This document shows, piece by piece, positions 1 through 9,361 of a stretch of 64,000 bases of DNA. The notes beneath the pieces were generated by a model. That model was not told where the DNA came from, did no database searches, and saw only the letters and a list, made by a program, of their open reading frames with translations. The translations under genes were made by a program, and so were the position numbers. The stretch comes from Nocardia tengchongensis (lineage in GTDB: Bacteria > Actinomycetota > Actinomycetes > Mycobacteriales > Mycobacteriaceae). The DNA lies in assembly GCF_018362975.1 (NCBI RefSeq), contig NZ_CP074371.1:2852001-2916000 (forward strand), given 5' to 3'. The first letter of the stretch is position 1, and each line of letters starts with the position of its first letter.

Positions 1-125
1 CTGGTAGGCGCGCATATTCGGTGTCGGCCGGGGGTTTCGCATTGGCGTTAATGATTGTGGCGCACCATAATTCGGGCAGGGGGCGCCTGCGGCCCGGTCG
101 GCCGGCAGTTGAGTTGCTCACATAT

Positions 126-144
126 GTGATACACCGTGTACCAC
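126..144. promoter_or_regulatory. Palindromic operator-like site upstream of the first hydrolase gene
   Basis: Two 9-base arms, GTGATACAC and GTGTACCAC, flank a single central C and match at 8 of 9 positions as an inverted repeat. The site ends 19 bases before the GTG start at 164, where a promoter would lie. This size and symmetry are typical of TetR-family operators. The regulator itself is not visible and may be encoded to the left of the window. Confidence 0.45.
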
Positions 145-163
145 CATCTGCGAAGGTAGTGCC

Positions 164-1198
164 GTGAGCTTGGCAGACACCGTGACAACCGCAGCCCGCA
201 ACGCGTGGGCCCTGACCTTCGGCGACGGCATCGAGTCCCCGGAACCCACCCCGTCAACGCTGCTGTCCGAGGCGCCGCACCGCGAACTGCGCCGTTACGA
301 CGGCGCCGGCCCCGACGCCCCGGCCGTGCTGCTGGTGCCGCCGCTGGCCGCGCCCGCCTTCTGCTTCGATCTGCGCCCCGACCAGAGCCTGGCCCGATTC
401 CTGCTCGAATCCGGCCGCGCCCCTTACCTGGTCGACTACGGCGACATCACCTTCGACGACCGCCGCATGGGCTTCGAGACCTGGATCGACGACATCCTGC
501 CCGAGGCCATCCGCCAGGTGTCCGCCGACCGCGGCGGCCGCCCGGTGGATCTGGTGGGCTGGTCCATCGGCGGCGTGCTGGCCCTGCTGACCGCCGCGGC
601 CGACCAGACCCTGCCCATTCGGTCGATCACCGCCGTGGGCGCGCCCTTGAGCTACGACCACATGTTCGGCGCCCGCGAATTGCGTTCGCTGGCCCGCCTC
701 GACGGCGGCCGCACCGCGACCACCGCCATCCGCGCCCTCGGCGGCGTCTCGGCACAGATCACCCGATTCGCCTACCGCGCCACCGCCTGGAATCGGGAAC
801 TCGAGCGGCCGCTGTTCATCGCGAGCAATCTCGCCGACACCGCGACCCTGGCCCGGATGGAGACCATCGACCGGTTCCAGAATTCGCTGCCCGGCTATCC
901 GGGGCGTTTCTACAACCAGCTGTGGGGCCGCTTCATCCTGAACAACGACATCGGCAAGGGCGGTTTGCGGCTGGGTGAGCGCGAGATCGCGCTGGCCGCG
1001 GTCACCCAGCCGGTGTTGCTGGTCGGCGGACCGCAGGACGCGATCACCGCTGCCGCGGCAGTGGCGCACGGGACGAGGACGCTGACCGGTTCGCCGGATG
1101 TGCGGTACGAGACCGCACCCGGTTCTCACCTCGGCATTCTCATCGCCCGCGACACCACGTGGACCTCTCTGGACAAATTCCTGAGCGACCTGGCCTGA
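164..1198 (+). CDS. Alpha/beta hydrolase, PhaC-like
   Basis: A 344-residue alpha/beta hydrolase. The nucleophile elbow GWSIGG is at residues 132-137 (Ser134), after a hydrophobic strand at about 54-60. A later Asp-containing loop (GGPQDAI) and a His near the C-terminus (GSHLG) are plausible remaining triad members. The layout resembles PHA-synthase-like hydrolases, but true PHA synthases use a Cys nucleophile, so polymer synthesis is unlikely. No signal peptide is seen, so it should be cytoplasmic. The GTG start follows a short leader with a palindromic operator. The next gene starts 161 bases downstream. Substrate unknown. Confidence 0.75.
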   Translation: MSLADTVTTAARNAWALTFGDGIESPEPTPSTLLSEAPHRELRRYDGAGPDAPAVLLVPPLAAPAFCFDLRPDQSLARFLLESGRAPYLVDYGDITFDDRRMGFETWIDDILPEAIRQVSADRGGRPVDLVGWSIGGVLALLTAAADQTLPIRSITAVGAPLSYDHMFGARELRSLARLDGGRTATTAIRALGGVSAQITRFAYRATAWNRELERPLFIASNLADTATLARMETIDRFQNSLPGYPGRFYNQLWGRFILNNDIGKGGLRLGEREIALAAVTQPVLLVGGPQDAITAAAAVAHGTRTLTGSPDVRYETAPGSHLGILIARDTTWTSLDKFLSDLA

Positions 1199-1216
1199 TC
1201 TCCCCTTCGGGGTGAT
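1198..1216 (+). terminator. Weak hairpin after the hydrolase gene
   Basis: The sequence just after the TGA stop folds as ATC-T-CCCC / TTC / GGGG-T-GAT. No T-run follows, so termination is only a possibility. Confidence 0.3.
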
Positions 1217-1359
1217 GCCCTACCAGGTCCTCCGAGTCGACCGGTAGGTTTGTGAATAACGCTGTGGCACAAAGCCTTTCGAACATTTCGAGAGTACGCC
1301 CGGCGCGCGGCACCCGATGGGTGAATGCGGGTCGTTTTCTGGGGCTAGGGTGGGGACCC

Positions 1360-2061
1360 ATGGGAGCAAACTCGTCCACTGCCCTCGGCGCTGCCGCGGA
1401 GTCCTCCGACGGCCGTATCTCCGCCGAACACCCCGGAGTCACCGACCTGTTCGCGGTCCTCGCCTACGGCGAGATCTCGGCCTTCTACCGCCTCGCCGAA
1501 GAGGCCAAGCTCTCCCCGACGCTGCGCGGGCGGGTGGCCGTGGCCAAGATGGCCGGCAACGAGGCCGAGCATTTCCAGACCCTCGAGCAGGCGCTCGCGG
1601 ACCGCGGCACGGACGTCTTCGACGCGATGGCCCCCTTCGTCCGCGCCCTGGACGCCTATCACGCCTCCACCGACCCCTCCACCTGGCTGGAGTCGATGGT
1701 CAAGTTCTATGTCGGCGACGGTATCGCCGCCGACTTCTACACCGAGATCGCCGGCGCCCTGGCTCCCGAGGTCGCCGACGTGGTGCGCGATGTGCTGGCC
1801 GAGACCAGTTACTCCGAGTTCGTGATCGAGGAGGTGCGCGGCGCGGTCGCGGCGAACCGGTCCGAGCGAGACCGGCTGGCGCTGTGGGGCCGCCGATTGC
1901 TGGGCGAGGCGATCACCCAGGCGCAGTACGTGATGGCGCAGCGCGACGAGCTGACCGAGCTGGTGCTCACCGCGACCGGCGACCTGAACGGCATCGCGAC
2001 GCTGTTCGAGCACATGCAGGACAGTCACGCCGAGCGCATGCGTGTGCTCGGCCTGGGCTGA
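1360..2061 (+). CDS. Ferritin-like fold protein (Rv3210c family)
   Basis: A 233-residue, mostly helical protein of the ferritin-like superfamily, about the length of the M. tuberculosis Rv3210c product. Candidate metal-ligand motifs are YGE near residue 38 and EAEH at 68-71, with further acidic residues in later helices (around 120, 149 and 158). These fit a MiaE/diiron-type fold, though metal binding is inferred. The ATG at 1360 is preferred over an upstream in-frame GTG at 1252, because the intervening codons do not look like family sequence. It lies beside the DUF3107 gene, as in mycobacteria. Function unknown. Confidence 0.75.
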   Translation: MGANSSTALGAAAESSDGRISAEHPGVTDLFAVLAYGEISAFYRLAEEAKLSPTLRGRVAVAKMAGNEAEHFQTLEQALADRGTDVFDAMAPFVRALDAYHASTDPSTWLESMVKFYVGDGIAADFYTEIAGALAPEVADVVRDVLAETSYSEFVIEEVRGAVAANRSERDRLALWGRRLLGEAITQAQYVMAQRDELTELVLTATGDLNGIATLFEHMQDSHAERMRVLGLG

Positions 2062-2157
2062 GTTTCGCTGTCAGCGCAGGCGGTCGGGGCCGGTGGCCGC
2101 CGCGGCTGCGCTAGCGTGATCGGGACAGGACTACGACTCTAGGTTCGGAGGTTGGCC

Positions 2158-2385
2158 GTGGAGGTCAAGATCGGCATTTCGGATAGCCCGCGTGAGCTCG
2201 TCATCAACAGCTCGCAGACCCCGGCCGAGGTCGAGGCACTCGTCAGCGGCGCGCTGCAGGGCGAAGGCGGCGTCGTGGCGCTCACCGACGAGAAGGGCCG
2301 CAAGTTCCTGATCCAGGCCGCCAAGGTCGCCTATGTCGAGATCGGTGCGCCGTCTTCGGGTCGCGTCGGCTTTGCCGCCGTCTAG
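2158..2385 (+). CDS. DUF3107 small protein (TB9.4/Rv3208A family)
   Basis: A 75-residue protein starting EVKIGI, matching the known start of the mycobacterial TB9.4 family. The GTG at 2158 is chosen because GGAGG (2147-2151) lies six bases before it; an in-frame TTG at 2152 would abut the ribosome site. It is soluble, with the conserved tail segment AYVEIG. Its function is unknown, although the family is widespread in Actinobacteria. It is followed by a strong terminator and faces the TetR gene, as part of the conserved Rv3205c-Rv3210c neighbourhood. Confidence 0.85.
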   Translation: MEVKIGISDSPRELVINSSQTPAEVEALVSGALQGEGGVVALTDEKGRKFLIQAAKVAYVEIGAPSSGRVGFAAV

Positions 2386-2402
2386 ATATTTCGATCGAAA
2401 AG

Positions 2403-2442
2403 AATTGGCCCGCTGACATTGTCAGCGGGCCAATTCCTTTTT
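2403..2442. terminator. Strong bidirectional terminator
   Basis: A perfect 16-base inverted repeat (2403-2418 and 2420-2435) has a one-base centre and is followed by CCTTTTT. It sits between the convergent DUF3107 and TetR genes and can serve both strands, since AT-rich sequence flanks each side. Confidence 0.9.
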
Positions 2443-2465
2443 GATTCAACGAGAGTTGTTATCTC

Positions 2466-3130
<665 letters not shown>

Positions 3131-3431
3131 TGCCAATTCTCCCAGTTGATTCCCGGTGGGAAGGATGTGTCACCGGTATCCCACGAACGATACGCGCTCA
3201 GAGGGCCGGTGCCGATCCAGGTTCCGAATATTTGTCTGCCGGCTGTTGTCGATCAACACCCGTGATGGTCGAGTGTTGCCCGCTGTTGATTATGCGAGGC
3301 CGATCACAACTGTGTAGCACATGTTCCGATTTGTGAGGTCTGCCGCATTCGCGTGAGATATCTCGCAGCAATGACTACCGGCTGGGACGGCACCTCTCTG
3401 TGACCGGCCGGGCTGTGAGAGTCTGTCAGGC
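3131..3431. other. Divergent intergenic region, tetR / DUF3152 gene
   Basis: About 300 bases between divergent genes, so it must hold both promoters. The only clear symmetry is the perfect 10-base palindrome GAGATATCTC at 3355-3364, about 70 bases before the DUF3152 gene. It could be an operator for the adjacent TetR protein. No RNA gene or short ORF with a ribosome site was recognised. Confidence 0.4.
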
Positions 3432-4553
3432 GTGACCGAGAAGGCCGCCGGCAACAAGCGACGGGGTAGACCCGACGGGCCGATCTACGATCCGCTCGGT
3501 TTGTACGTCGACGACAGCGCATCGGAGACCGGTCCGTCGGTATCTTCTGGGCTCATCGCGTCGCCCGATCCCACCCTCCCCGCCGCCGAGGACCGGCCGC
3601 TGCCGCATCAGCCGCTGCGCGCCCGCTGGGATCCCACCTCCCCACCCGCCGACGCCCGCAACCGCCCGCGCCCGGACCGGGAGACCAAGAAGCAGAGCCC
3701 CCTGGGCCGCTTCGTCAGCACCTACGGCTGGCGCGCCTACGCGCTGCCGGTGCTGCTGGTGATCACCGTCGTGGTCGCCGTGGACGCCTTCCGCCACACC
3801 GGTGACGCCGACACCGGGCTGCCGGGCTTCGGCCGGCTCAGCGAGCACACCGCGCCGCCCAGCGGCATCATCGGCGGCGCCCCCAAGGGCGACGGCCGCT
3901 ACGCCGCCGACCTGCCGACCGGCGCGGTTCCGCCGGGCGGGGTCTACGCCGATTCCGGCGCGGGCACCTGGCACGTGGTGCCCGGCACCACCGCGCAGAT
4001 CGGCGCCGGCACCCAGCACGTGTTCACCTACACCGTCGAGATCGAGAACGGGGTGGACACCACCGGCCTCGGCGGCGATCCGGCGATCGGCCAGATGGTC
4101 GACGCCACCCTCGCCAATCCCAAGTCCTGGACCCATGATCCGCGTTTCGCGCTGCGCCGCGTCGACACCGGCAACCCCGACTTCCGCATCTCGCTGACCT
4201 CCCGCGACACCACCCGCAAGTCCTGCGGTTTCGAGATCCCGGTCGACTCCTCCTGCTACAACGCCGATCTGGGCCGCGTGGTGCTCTCGGAGGTGCGCTG
4301 GGTGCGCGGGGCCCTGGCCTTCCAGGGCGATGTCGGCTCCTACCGGCAATATCAGATCAATCATGAAGTGGGCCATGCCATCGGCTACCACGAGCACCAG
4401 CCGTGCGAGATCGACGGCGAGCTGGCGCCGGTCATGATGCAGCAGACCTTCGGGACCAAGAACAACGACATCGCGAAGCTCGATCCCGAGGGCGTGGTGC
4501 CGATGGACGGCAAGACCTGCCGCTTCAACCCCTGGCCCTACCCGCGCGCCTGA
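3432..4553 (+). CDS. DUF3152 membrane-anchored zincin-like protein (Rv3207c family)
   Basis: A 373-residue protein in three parts: a Pro/Arg-rich cytoplasmic N-terminus of about 100 residues, one transmembrane segment at about 103-119, and an extracytoplasmic DUF3152 domain. The latter carries HEVGHAIGYHEH at about 311-322, which matches the HExxHxxGxxH zinc signature of metzincin-type peptidases. Cys residues in the outer domain could form disulfides. Peptidase activity follows from the motif and is not established here. The GTG start gives MTEKAAG. It is divergent from tetR and upstream of moeZ, as in mycobacteria. Confidence 0.85.
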   Translation: MTEKAAGNKRRGRPDGPIYDPLGLYVDDSASETGPSVSSGLIASPDPTLPAAEDRPLPHQPLRARWDPTSPPADARNRPRPDRETKKQSPLGRFVSTYGWRAYALPVLLVITVVVAVDAFRHTGDADTGLPGFGRLSEHTAPPSGIIGGAPKGDGRYAADLPTGAVPPGGVYADSGAGTWHVVPGTTAQIGAGTQHVFTYTVEIENGVDTTGLGGDPAIGQMVDATLANPKSWTHDPRFALRRVDTGNPDFRISLTSRDTTRKSCGFEIPVDSSCYNADLGRVVLSEVRWVRGALAFQGDVGSYRQYQINHEVGHAIGYHEHQPCEIDGELAPVMMQQTFGTKNNDIAKLDPEGVVPMDGKTCRFNPWPYPRA

Positions 4554-4670
4554 GCGGCCTCCGATCACGCCGGTTCGATCGGGCCTAGGCTTGGGGAAGA
4601 ACGCTCCCGGTCTCGGTGTTGCAGTTGTGGCCGCGAGTTTCCGGCGTATTCGATAGAGGAGTCCGCACAC

Positions 4671-5858
4671 GTGACAGCATCGCATCCCTCCCTGCCGCCC
4701 TTGGTGGAGCCGGCGGCGGAGCTGACCCGCGACGAGGTCGCCCGCTACAGCCGCCATCTGATCATCCCGGATCTCGGGGTGGACGGTCAGAAACGCCTGA
4801 AGAACGCCAAGGTGCTGGTGATCGGCGCGGGCGGGCTCGGCTCGCCGGCGCTGCTGTACCTGGCCGCGGCCGGTGTCGGCACTCTCGGCATCGTCGAGTT
4901 CGACGAGGTCGACGCCTCGAACCTGCAACGGCAGATCATTCACGGCGAGTCCGATATCGGCCGGTCCAAGGCCGACAGCGCGCGCGACTCGATTCTGGAG
5001 ATCAATTCCGGAATCACGGTGGAGCTGCACAAGATTCGGCTGGAGCCGGACAACGCGGTCGAGCTGTTCGAGCGCTACGACCTGATCGTGGACGGCACCG
5101 ACAACTTCGCCACCCGCTACCTGGTCAACGATGCCGCCGTGCTGGCCGGCAAGCCCTACGTGTGGGGTTCCATCTACCGCTTCGAGGGCCAGGTCTCGGT
5201 CTTCTGGGAGGACGCCCCCGACGGCCGCGGCATCAACTACCGCGACCTGTACCCGGAGGCCCCGCCGCCGGGCATGGTCCCCTCCTGCGCCGAGGGCGGC
5301 GTGCTGGGCGTGCTGTGCGCGTCCATCGGCTCGATCATGGTGACCGAGGCGATCAAGCTGATCACCGGTATCGGCGACCCGCTGCTGGGCCGGCTCATGG
5401 TGTACGACGCACTGGACATGAGCTACCGCACCATCAAGCTGCGCCGCGATCCGGAGCGTCAGCCCATCACCGAGCTGATCGACTACGACGCGTTCTGCGG
5501 CGTGGTGTCCGAGGAGGGCCAGGCGGCCGCGATCGGTTCCACCATCACCGCGCGTGAGCTCAAGGAGATGCTGGACGCGGGCAAGCCGGTGGCCATCATC
5601 GACGTGCGCGAGCCGGTGGAATGGGACATCGTCCGCCTGGAGGGCGCGACCCTGATCCCGAAGGACCGCATCCTGTCCGGTGAGGCGCTGGCCGAGCTGC
5701 CCCAGAACACCCCGATCGTGCTGCACTGCAAGACCGGGATCCGCTCCGCCGAGGCCTTGGCCGCGCTGAAGAACGCCGGTTTCTCCGACGCCACCCACCT
5801 GCAGGGCGGAATCATCGCCTGGGCCAACCAGATCGACCCCTCGCTGCCTGTCTACTGA
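4671..5858 (+). CDS. moeZ: Adenylyltransferase/sulfurtransferase MoeZ
   Basis: A 395-residue two-domain enzyme. The N-terminal ThiF/MoeB domain has the ATP-binding GAGGLG at residues 52-57 and an adenylating-type core. The C-terminal rhodanese domain has the persulfide Cys353 in HCKTGIRS. MoeZ/MoeB1 enzymes adenylate the C-terminus of sulfur-carrier proteins (MoaD, ThiS, CysO) and transfer sulfur, serving molybdopterin and other sulfur pathways in the cytoplasm. The GTG start has GAGGAG nine bases upstream. Conserved neighbours support the call. A role in cofactor supply for the NarG encoded in this window is inferred. Confidence 0.92.
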   Translation: MTASHPSLPPLVEPAAELTRDEVARYSRHLIIPDLGVDGQKRLKNAKVLVIGAGGLGSPALLYLAAAGVGTLGIVEFDEVDASNLQRQIIHGESDIGRSKADSARDSILEINSGITVELHKIRLEPDNAVELFERYDLIVDGTDNFATRYLVNDAAVLAGKPYVWGSIYRFEGQVSVFWEDAPDGRGINYRDLYPEAPPPGMVPSCAEGGVLGVLCASIGSIMVTEAIKLITGIGDPLLGRLMVYDALDMSYRTIKLRRDPERQPITELIDYDAFCGVVSEEGQAAAIGSTITARELKEMLDAGKPVAIIDVREPVEWDIVRLEGATLIPKDRILSGEALAELPQNTPIVLHCKTGIRSAEALAALKNAGFSDATHLQGGIIAWANQIDPSLPVY

Positions 5859-6030
5859 GCGAAAAAGTTGATTGATCGGGACGTGACAACTGATTTCGGA
5901 AGGATCTGGGTACCTCACCGGGGACGACCGAAATCGGTGACACGCCCGACCGCCGGGTGCCGACGACACTCCGACGGCTCCCAGTCTGGCCTTAAGTCGC
6001 GGAGAGGCGGTACAGCGGTACCGTACGCGC

Positions 6031-6888
6031 GTGACCATGACTGCTGTGGAACCTCCCGAGCATGTGCGCTCGACCTTCGGGTTGCGCGAGGAGCCGCCTG
6101 TTCCGCTGGGGAACTGGGACGGCGGCTGGCGGTGCGGCGATGTGGTGCTGAGCCCGGTCACCGATCACGCGCGCGCCGCGTGGTCGGCGAAGGTGCGCGA
6201 GACGCTGCGGGTGGACGGGCTGCGCCTGGCGCGGCCGGTACGGGCCACCGATGGACGGTATGTGGTGTCGGGCTGGCGGGCGGACACCTACCTGGAGGGC
6301 GTCCCCGAGCCGCGGCACGACGAGGTGGTGTCGCTGTCGCTGCGGTTGCATCAGGTGACCGCGCAATTGGAGCGCCCGCGTTTCCTGGCCGCGCAGCCGG
6401 TCGCGCCGTGGGCGGACGCGGACGTGTTCGCGGCCGCCGATCGGGCCGCGTGGGAAGCGGTTCCGCTGCGCAGTCTCAAGATGGGCGGCATGCTTCCGGC
6501 CACCTCGCCCGACGGTGACCGCAGTCTGACCCTGATCACCCAGCTGTCCACGCTGCGCAAGCCGGTGACCACGCCGGCGCAGCTGGTGCACGGCGATCTG
6601 TTCGGAACCGTGTTGTTCTCCGGTGGTTTCGCGCCCGGCCTGACCGACATCACCCCGTACTGGCGGCCCGCTCCGTGGGCCGCGGCGGTCATCGTGGTGG
6701 ACGCGCTGTCGTGGGGCGGCGCCGACGACGGGCTCATGGAGCGCTGGCGTGAACTACCCGAGTGGCCCCAGATGCTGGTGCGCGCGGTCATGTTCCGGCT
6801 GGCCGTGCACGCCCTGCACCCGCGTTCCACCCCGGAGGCCTTCCCCGGGCTGGCCCGGACCGCGGACATGACCCGCCTGATGCTCTAG
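6031..6888 (+). CDS. Conserved protein of the Rv3205c family (TIGR02569-like)
   Basis: A 285-residue soluble protein resembling the actinobacterial TIGR02569 family (Rv3205c). Recognisable stretches are LVHGDLFGTVLF near residue 190 and ITPYWRPAPWAAAVIVVDAL near 215. They recall the HGDL and DxxxP-type loops of aminoglycoside phosphotransferase/kinase-like folds, but kinase activity is inference only. The GTG at 6031 is taken as the start; an ATG two codons later (6037) is also possible. It is the last gene on the left before the inserted block, and a terminator follows. Confidence 0.75.
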   Translation: MTMTAVEPPEHVRSTFGLREEPPVPLGNWDGGWRCGDVVLSPVTDHARAAWSAKVRETLRVDGLRLARPVRATDGRYVVSGWRADTYLEGVPEPRHDEVVSLSLRLHQVTAQLERPRFLAAQPVAPWADADVFAAADRAAWEAVPLRSLKMGGMLPATSPDGDRSLTLITQLSTLRKPVTTPAQLVHGDLFGTVLFSGGFAPGLTDITPYWRPAPWAAAVIVVDALSWGGADDGLMERWRELPEWPQMLVRAVMFRLAVHALHPRSTPEAFPGLARTADMTRLML

Positions 6889-6906
6889 GACACCGAGGAC
6901 ACGACG

Positions 6907-6954
6907 CGGAAAGGCCGCACCGGGCGACGAATCCGATGCGGCCTTTCCGTTTTC
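6907..6954. terminator. Terminator between convergent genes
   Basis: Perfect 13-base arms CGGAAAGGCCGCA (6907-6919) and TGCGGCCTTTCCG (6937-6949), followed by TTTTCCCC. It separates the Rv3205c-like gene from the convergent narK gene. Confidence 0.85.
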
Positions 6955-6976
6955 CCCAGGGGCGGTAGGGGAGTCT

Positions 6977-8437
6977 TTACACGTTCGCGTGCGCCAGCGA
7001 GGGCGCCCGGCCGACGGCGAACGAGGAGCGCAGGTAGAACCACCAGCACAGCCCGCCCATGGCCAGGTAGGCCACCACGTAACCCCAGAAGGCGGGATTC
7101 ATGCTGTGGTAGTGGGTGTTCGACAGCCGCAGCGCCTGCTGCAGGATCCAGCCGCCCGCCGCGCCGACCGCGCCGATGACGCCGATGGCCGCGCCCGCTT
7201 GCCGTTTCGCGGAGATCAGCGCGTCACCGATGTCCTGTCCGGTCTCGGCGGCCCGCTGCCGCGCTTCCGCGGTGAAGATCATCGGGATCATCCGGTAGGT
7301 GGAGCCGTTGCCGATGCCGCTGAGCACGAACAGCAGCAGGAACGAGGCCAGGTAGAGCGGGAAGTTCTTGGCGGACAACGACGCCACGATGAGCGCGGTG
7401 GTCAGCGCCATGCCGCCGAAGACGTAGATGGTGATCTTCGCGCCGGTGAGCTTGTCGGCGATCCAGCCGCCGAAGGGACGGCTGAAGGATCCGACCAGTG
7501 CGCCGAGGAAGGCCAGGTTGCCCAGCGTGCCCATCCAGCCGATCTTGGCCAGGCTCGGGAAGTTGGCCTTGAGCAGGGTCGGGAAGGCGAAGGAGAAGCC
7601 GATGAAGGAACCGAAGGTGCCGATGTAGAGGATGGCCATCACCCAGGTGTGGCGGTTGGCCAGCGCCCGCTTGTAGGACGTGCCATCGGATTTCGCGCCG
7701 GACAGGGAATCCATGTAGCGCAGCGCGCCCACCAGTGCGATGAGGATGAACGGAATCCACACCAGAATGCCGAGTGTGATGCCGTACCGGTATCCGGCGG
7801 GAGTCTTGGCCACGATGTGAGTGCCCAGCGTGATCAACAGCGGCACGAACAATTGTGTCTGTGCCACACCGAGATTGCCGCCCGCGGCATTGATGCCCAG
7901 CGCCGCGCCCTTCTTGCCTTCGGGGAAGAAGAAGTTGATATTGGCCATGGACGACGAGAAGTTGCCGCCGCCGACACCGGCGATCGCGGCCAGCACCATG
8001 AACACCCACATCGGGGTCGAGGGCTGGTTGATGAAATAGGCCAGGCCCAGGGTGGGCACCAGCAGCATGGCGGCGCTGAACGCGGTGAACGCGCGGCCAC
8101 CGAAGCGCGGGATGGCGAAGGTGTAGGGCACTCGCAGCGCCGCGCCGACCAGGGTCGGGGTGGAGGTGAGCAGCAGCGCGTTGTTGACGGCGTCGGGATT
8201 GTTCTTGCCCAGGAAGGCGAATCCGGCCGAGCCCATGGCGGTGACCACGCTGGCCCACAGCACCCAGACGCTGAATCCGAGGTTTTCGGCGAATACCGAG
8301 AAGATCAGATTCTTGCGAGCGGTCTGTTTACCGCCGTTCTCCCAGAATTCCGTGTTGTCGGGTTCCCAGCGGTCGATCCACCGTCCGCGTTTCTGAAAAC
8401 TGATGGTTGTTTCCGATGGCTCGATAACTGTTGCCAT
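6977..8437 (-). CDS. narK: NarK-type nitrate/nitrite transporter (MFS)
   Basis: A 486-residue, 12-helix transporter of the nitrate/nitrite porter family. It carries both family signatures: GGGNFSSSMANI with AAGGNLG in the first half, and GIGNGSTYRMIP in the second. It should carry nitrate and/or nitrite across the cytoplasmic membrane. The N-terminus (RWEPDNTEFWENGGK) is typical of actinobacterial NarK. The ATG at 8437 has GAGAGGA about ten bases upstream. It is transcribed away from the GntR gene. A GlnR-like site at 8601-8616, about 165 bases upstream, may contribute control. It is one of two narK genes in the window. Confidence 0.93.
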   Translation of the reverse strand: MATVIEPSETTISFQKRGRWIDRWEPDNTEFWENGGKQTARKNLIFSVFAENLGFSVWVLWASVVTAMGSAGFAFLGKNNPDAVNNALLLTSTPTLVGAALRVPYTFAIPRFGGRAFTAFSAAMLLVPTLGLAYFINQPSTPMWVFMVLAAIAGVGGGNFSSSMANINFFFPEGKKGAALGINAAGGNLGVAQTQLFVPLLITLGTHIVAKTPAGYRYGITLGILVWIPFILIALVGALRYMDSLSGAKSDGTSYKRALANRHTWVMAILYIGTFGSFIGFSFAFPTLLKANFPSLAKIGWMGTLGNLAFLGALVGSFSRPFGGWIADKLTGAKITIYVFGGMALTTALIVASLSAKNFPLYLASFLLLFVLSGIGNGSTYRMIPMIFTAEARQRAAETGQDIGDALISAKRQAGAAIGVIGAVGAAGGWILQQALRLSNTHYHSMNPAFWGYVVAYLAMGGLCWWFYLRSSFAVGRAPSLAHANV

Positions 8438-8600
8438 GAGCGGCTGTCCTCTCGGCTGTCGCGACCGCCCTCATCGTTCGATTCCCGATCGTCGGGGGGA
8501 ACCGTTGCGGTCGCGTCAACCGTAGGAAGCTCGTTTTACGTCCGGGTGTTTTTCGGTGACGGAGATGACAATTCGGGCTCACTTGGCCCAGATTCGCATG

Positions 8601-8616
8601 GTGACGTTTCGGTTAC
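8601..8616 (-). promoter_or_regulatory. GlnR-like site upstream of narK
   Basis: On the plus strand the sequence is GTGAC, six bases, GTTAC; on the minus strand it reads GTAAC-n6-GTCAC. This fits the AC-n9-AC core of GlnR boxes and lies about 165 bases before the narK start, overlapping the 3' end of the GntR gene. It is a single weak-consensus site, so it is only a candidate. Confidence 0.35.
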
Positions 8617-9320
8617 CCGAAATTCGTATCAAGCGTCCGGTATTCGGCCATGAGCGAGTCCAGGAAGCAGTTGGCGGTGCGTGCCGCGCGGTCCGGATCG
8701 CCGTCGATCACCGCCTGGACCAGGTCGGCGTGCTCGTCGTGATAGGTCTCGCCCTCGCGTGCGGACCGGAAGCGGATGCCGGCGGCGATGACGGGCAGCA
8801 GCGAGTCGTAGAACTCCAGATACACCGCGTTGTGACTGGCCACCACGATAGCGCGATGCAGCTGCACATCGGCCTCGATCGCGGCATCGAAGTCGGTGTC
8901 CCACAGCCGGGTTCGTTCGCCGAGCAGGCGCCGCAGGTTCTCGATGTCGCTGTCGTCGCGGCGGCTCGCGGCCAGCCGGGCGGCGGTGGTGTCGAGGGCC
9001 TGCCGCAGTTCGAGCACGTCGCGCTGCTGGGCGTCGGCGAAGTACTCGGTGAGGGTGCCGCCGAGGGTGGAGGTGGAGATGACGTAGGTGCCCGAGCCTT
9101 GTCTGCGTTCGAGCATGCCGGCGTGCACGAGCGCCTGGACGGCCTCGCGCACCGTATTGCGGCCGGTGCCGGTGAGTTCGGTGAGTTCGGGCTCGGTGGG
9201 GATGCGCGAGCCGACGGCCCAACGGCCGGAACGGATTTCGGCACGAAGCTGCTCGGTCACCTGGGCGATGAGGCTCGTGCGCCGGACTGGTTGCACGGGG
9301 GACAGCGTACCTTGCCTCAC
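8613..9320 (-). CDS. GntR-family regulator, FadR subfamily
   Basis: A 235-residue regulator. An N-terminal winged helix at about residues 15-75 (GSRIPTEPEL, GRNTVREAV, RRQGSGTYV) is followed by an all-helical FCD ligand domain. Such proteins usually repress a neighbouring transport or catabolic gene until a small carboxylate or similar ligand binds. The start is uncertain: the GTG at 9320 has no clear ribosome site, and a GTG at 9296 is also possible. It diverges from the CynX-like transporter with start codons about 40 bases apart, so it probably regulates that gene and itself. Confidence 0.85.
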   Translation of the reverse strand: MRQGTLSPVQPVRRTSLIAQVTEQLRAEIRSGRWAVGSRIPTEPELTELTGTGRNTVREAVQALVHAGMLERRQGSGTYVISTSTLGGTLTEYFADAQQRDVLELRQALDTTAARLAASRRDDSDIENLRRLLGERTRLWDTDFDAAIEADVQLHRAIVVASHNAVYLEFYDSLLPVIAAGIRFRSAREGETYHDEHADLVQAVIDGDPDRAARTANCFLDSLMAEYRTLDTNFG

Positions 9321-9325
9321 ATTCG

Positions 9326-9355
9326 TTGCATCACATCATCGGGTCATCCTATGAT
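9326..9355 (+). promoter_or_regulatory. Promoter of the CynX-like transporter
   Basis: TTGCAT (9326-9331) and TATGAT (9350-9355) are spaced by 18 bases, a good sigma-70-type promoter. The start point expected near 9362 coincides with a GTG codon, so the message is probably leaderless. Short arms ATCAT (9335-9339) and ATGAT (9351-9355) lie within it and could be the operator for the divergent GntR protein. Confidence 0.6.
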
Positions 9356-9361
9356 TTCGTG

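Noticed and set aside
164..1198. PHA synthase
   Set aside because: The nucleophile is Ser in GWSIGG, whereas PHA synthases use Cys, and the protein has no other PHA genes around it.
3426..6161. 911-codon open frame on the minus strand across the DUF3152 and moeZ genes
   Set aside because: It is antisense to two conserved genes and its translation is Gly/Arg/His-rich without any family motif; a normal by-product of high GC.
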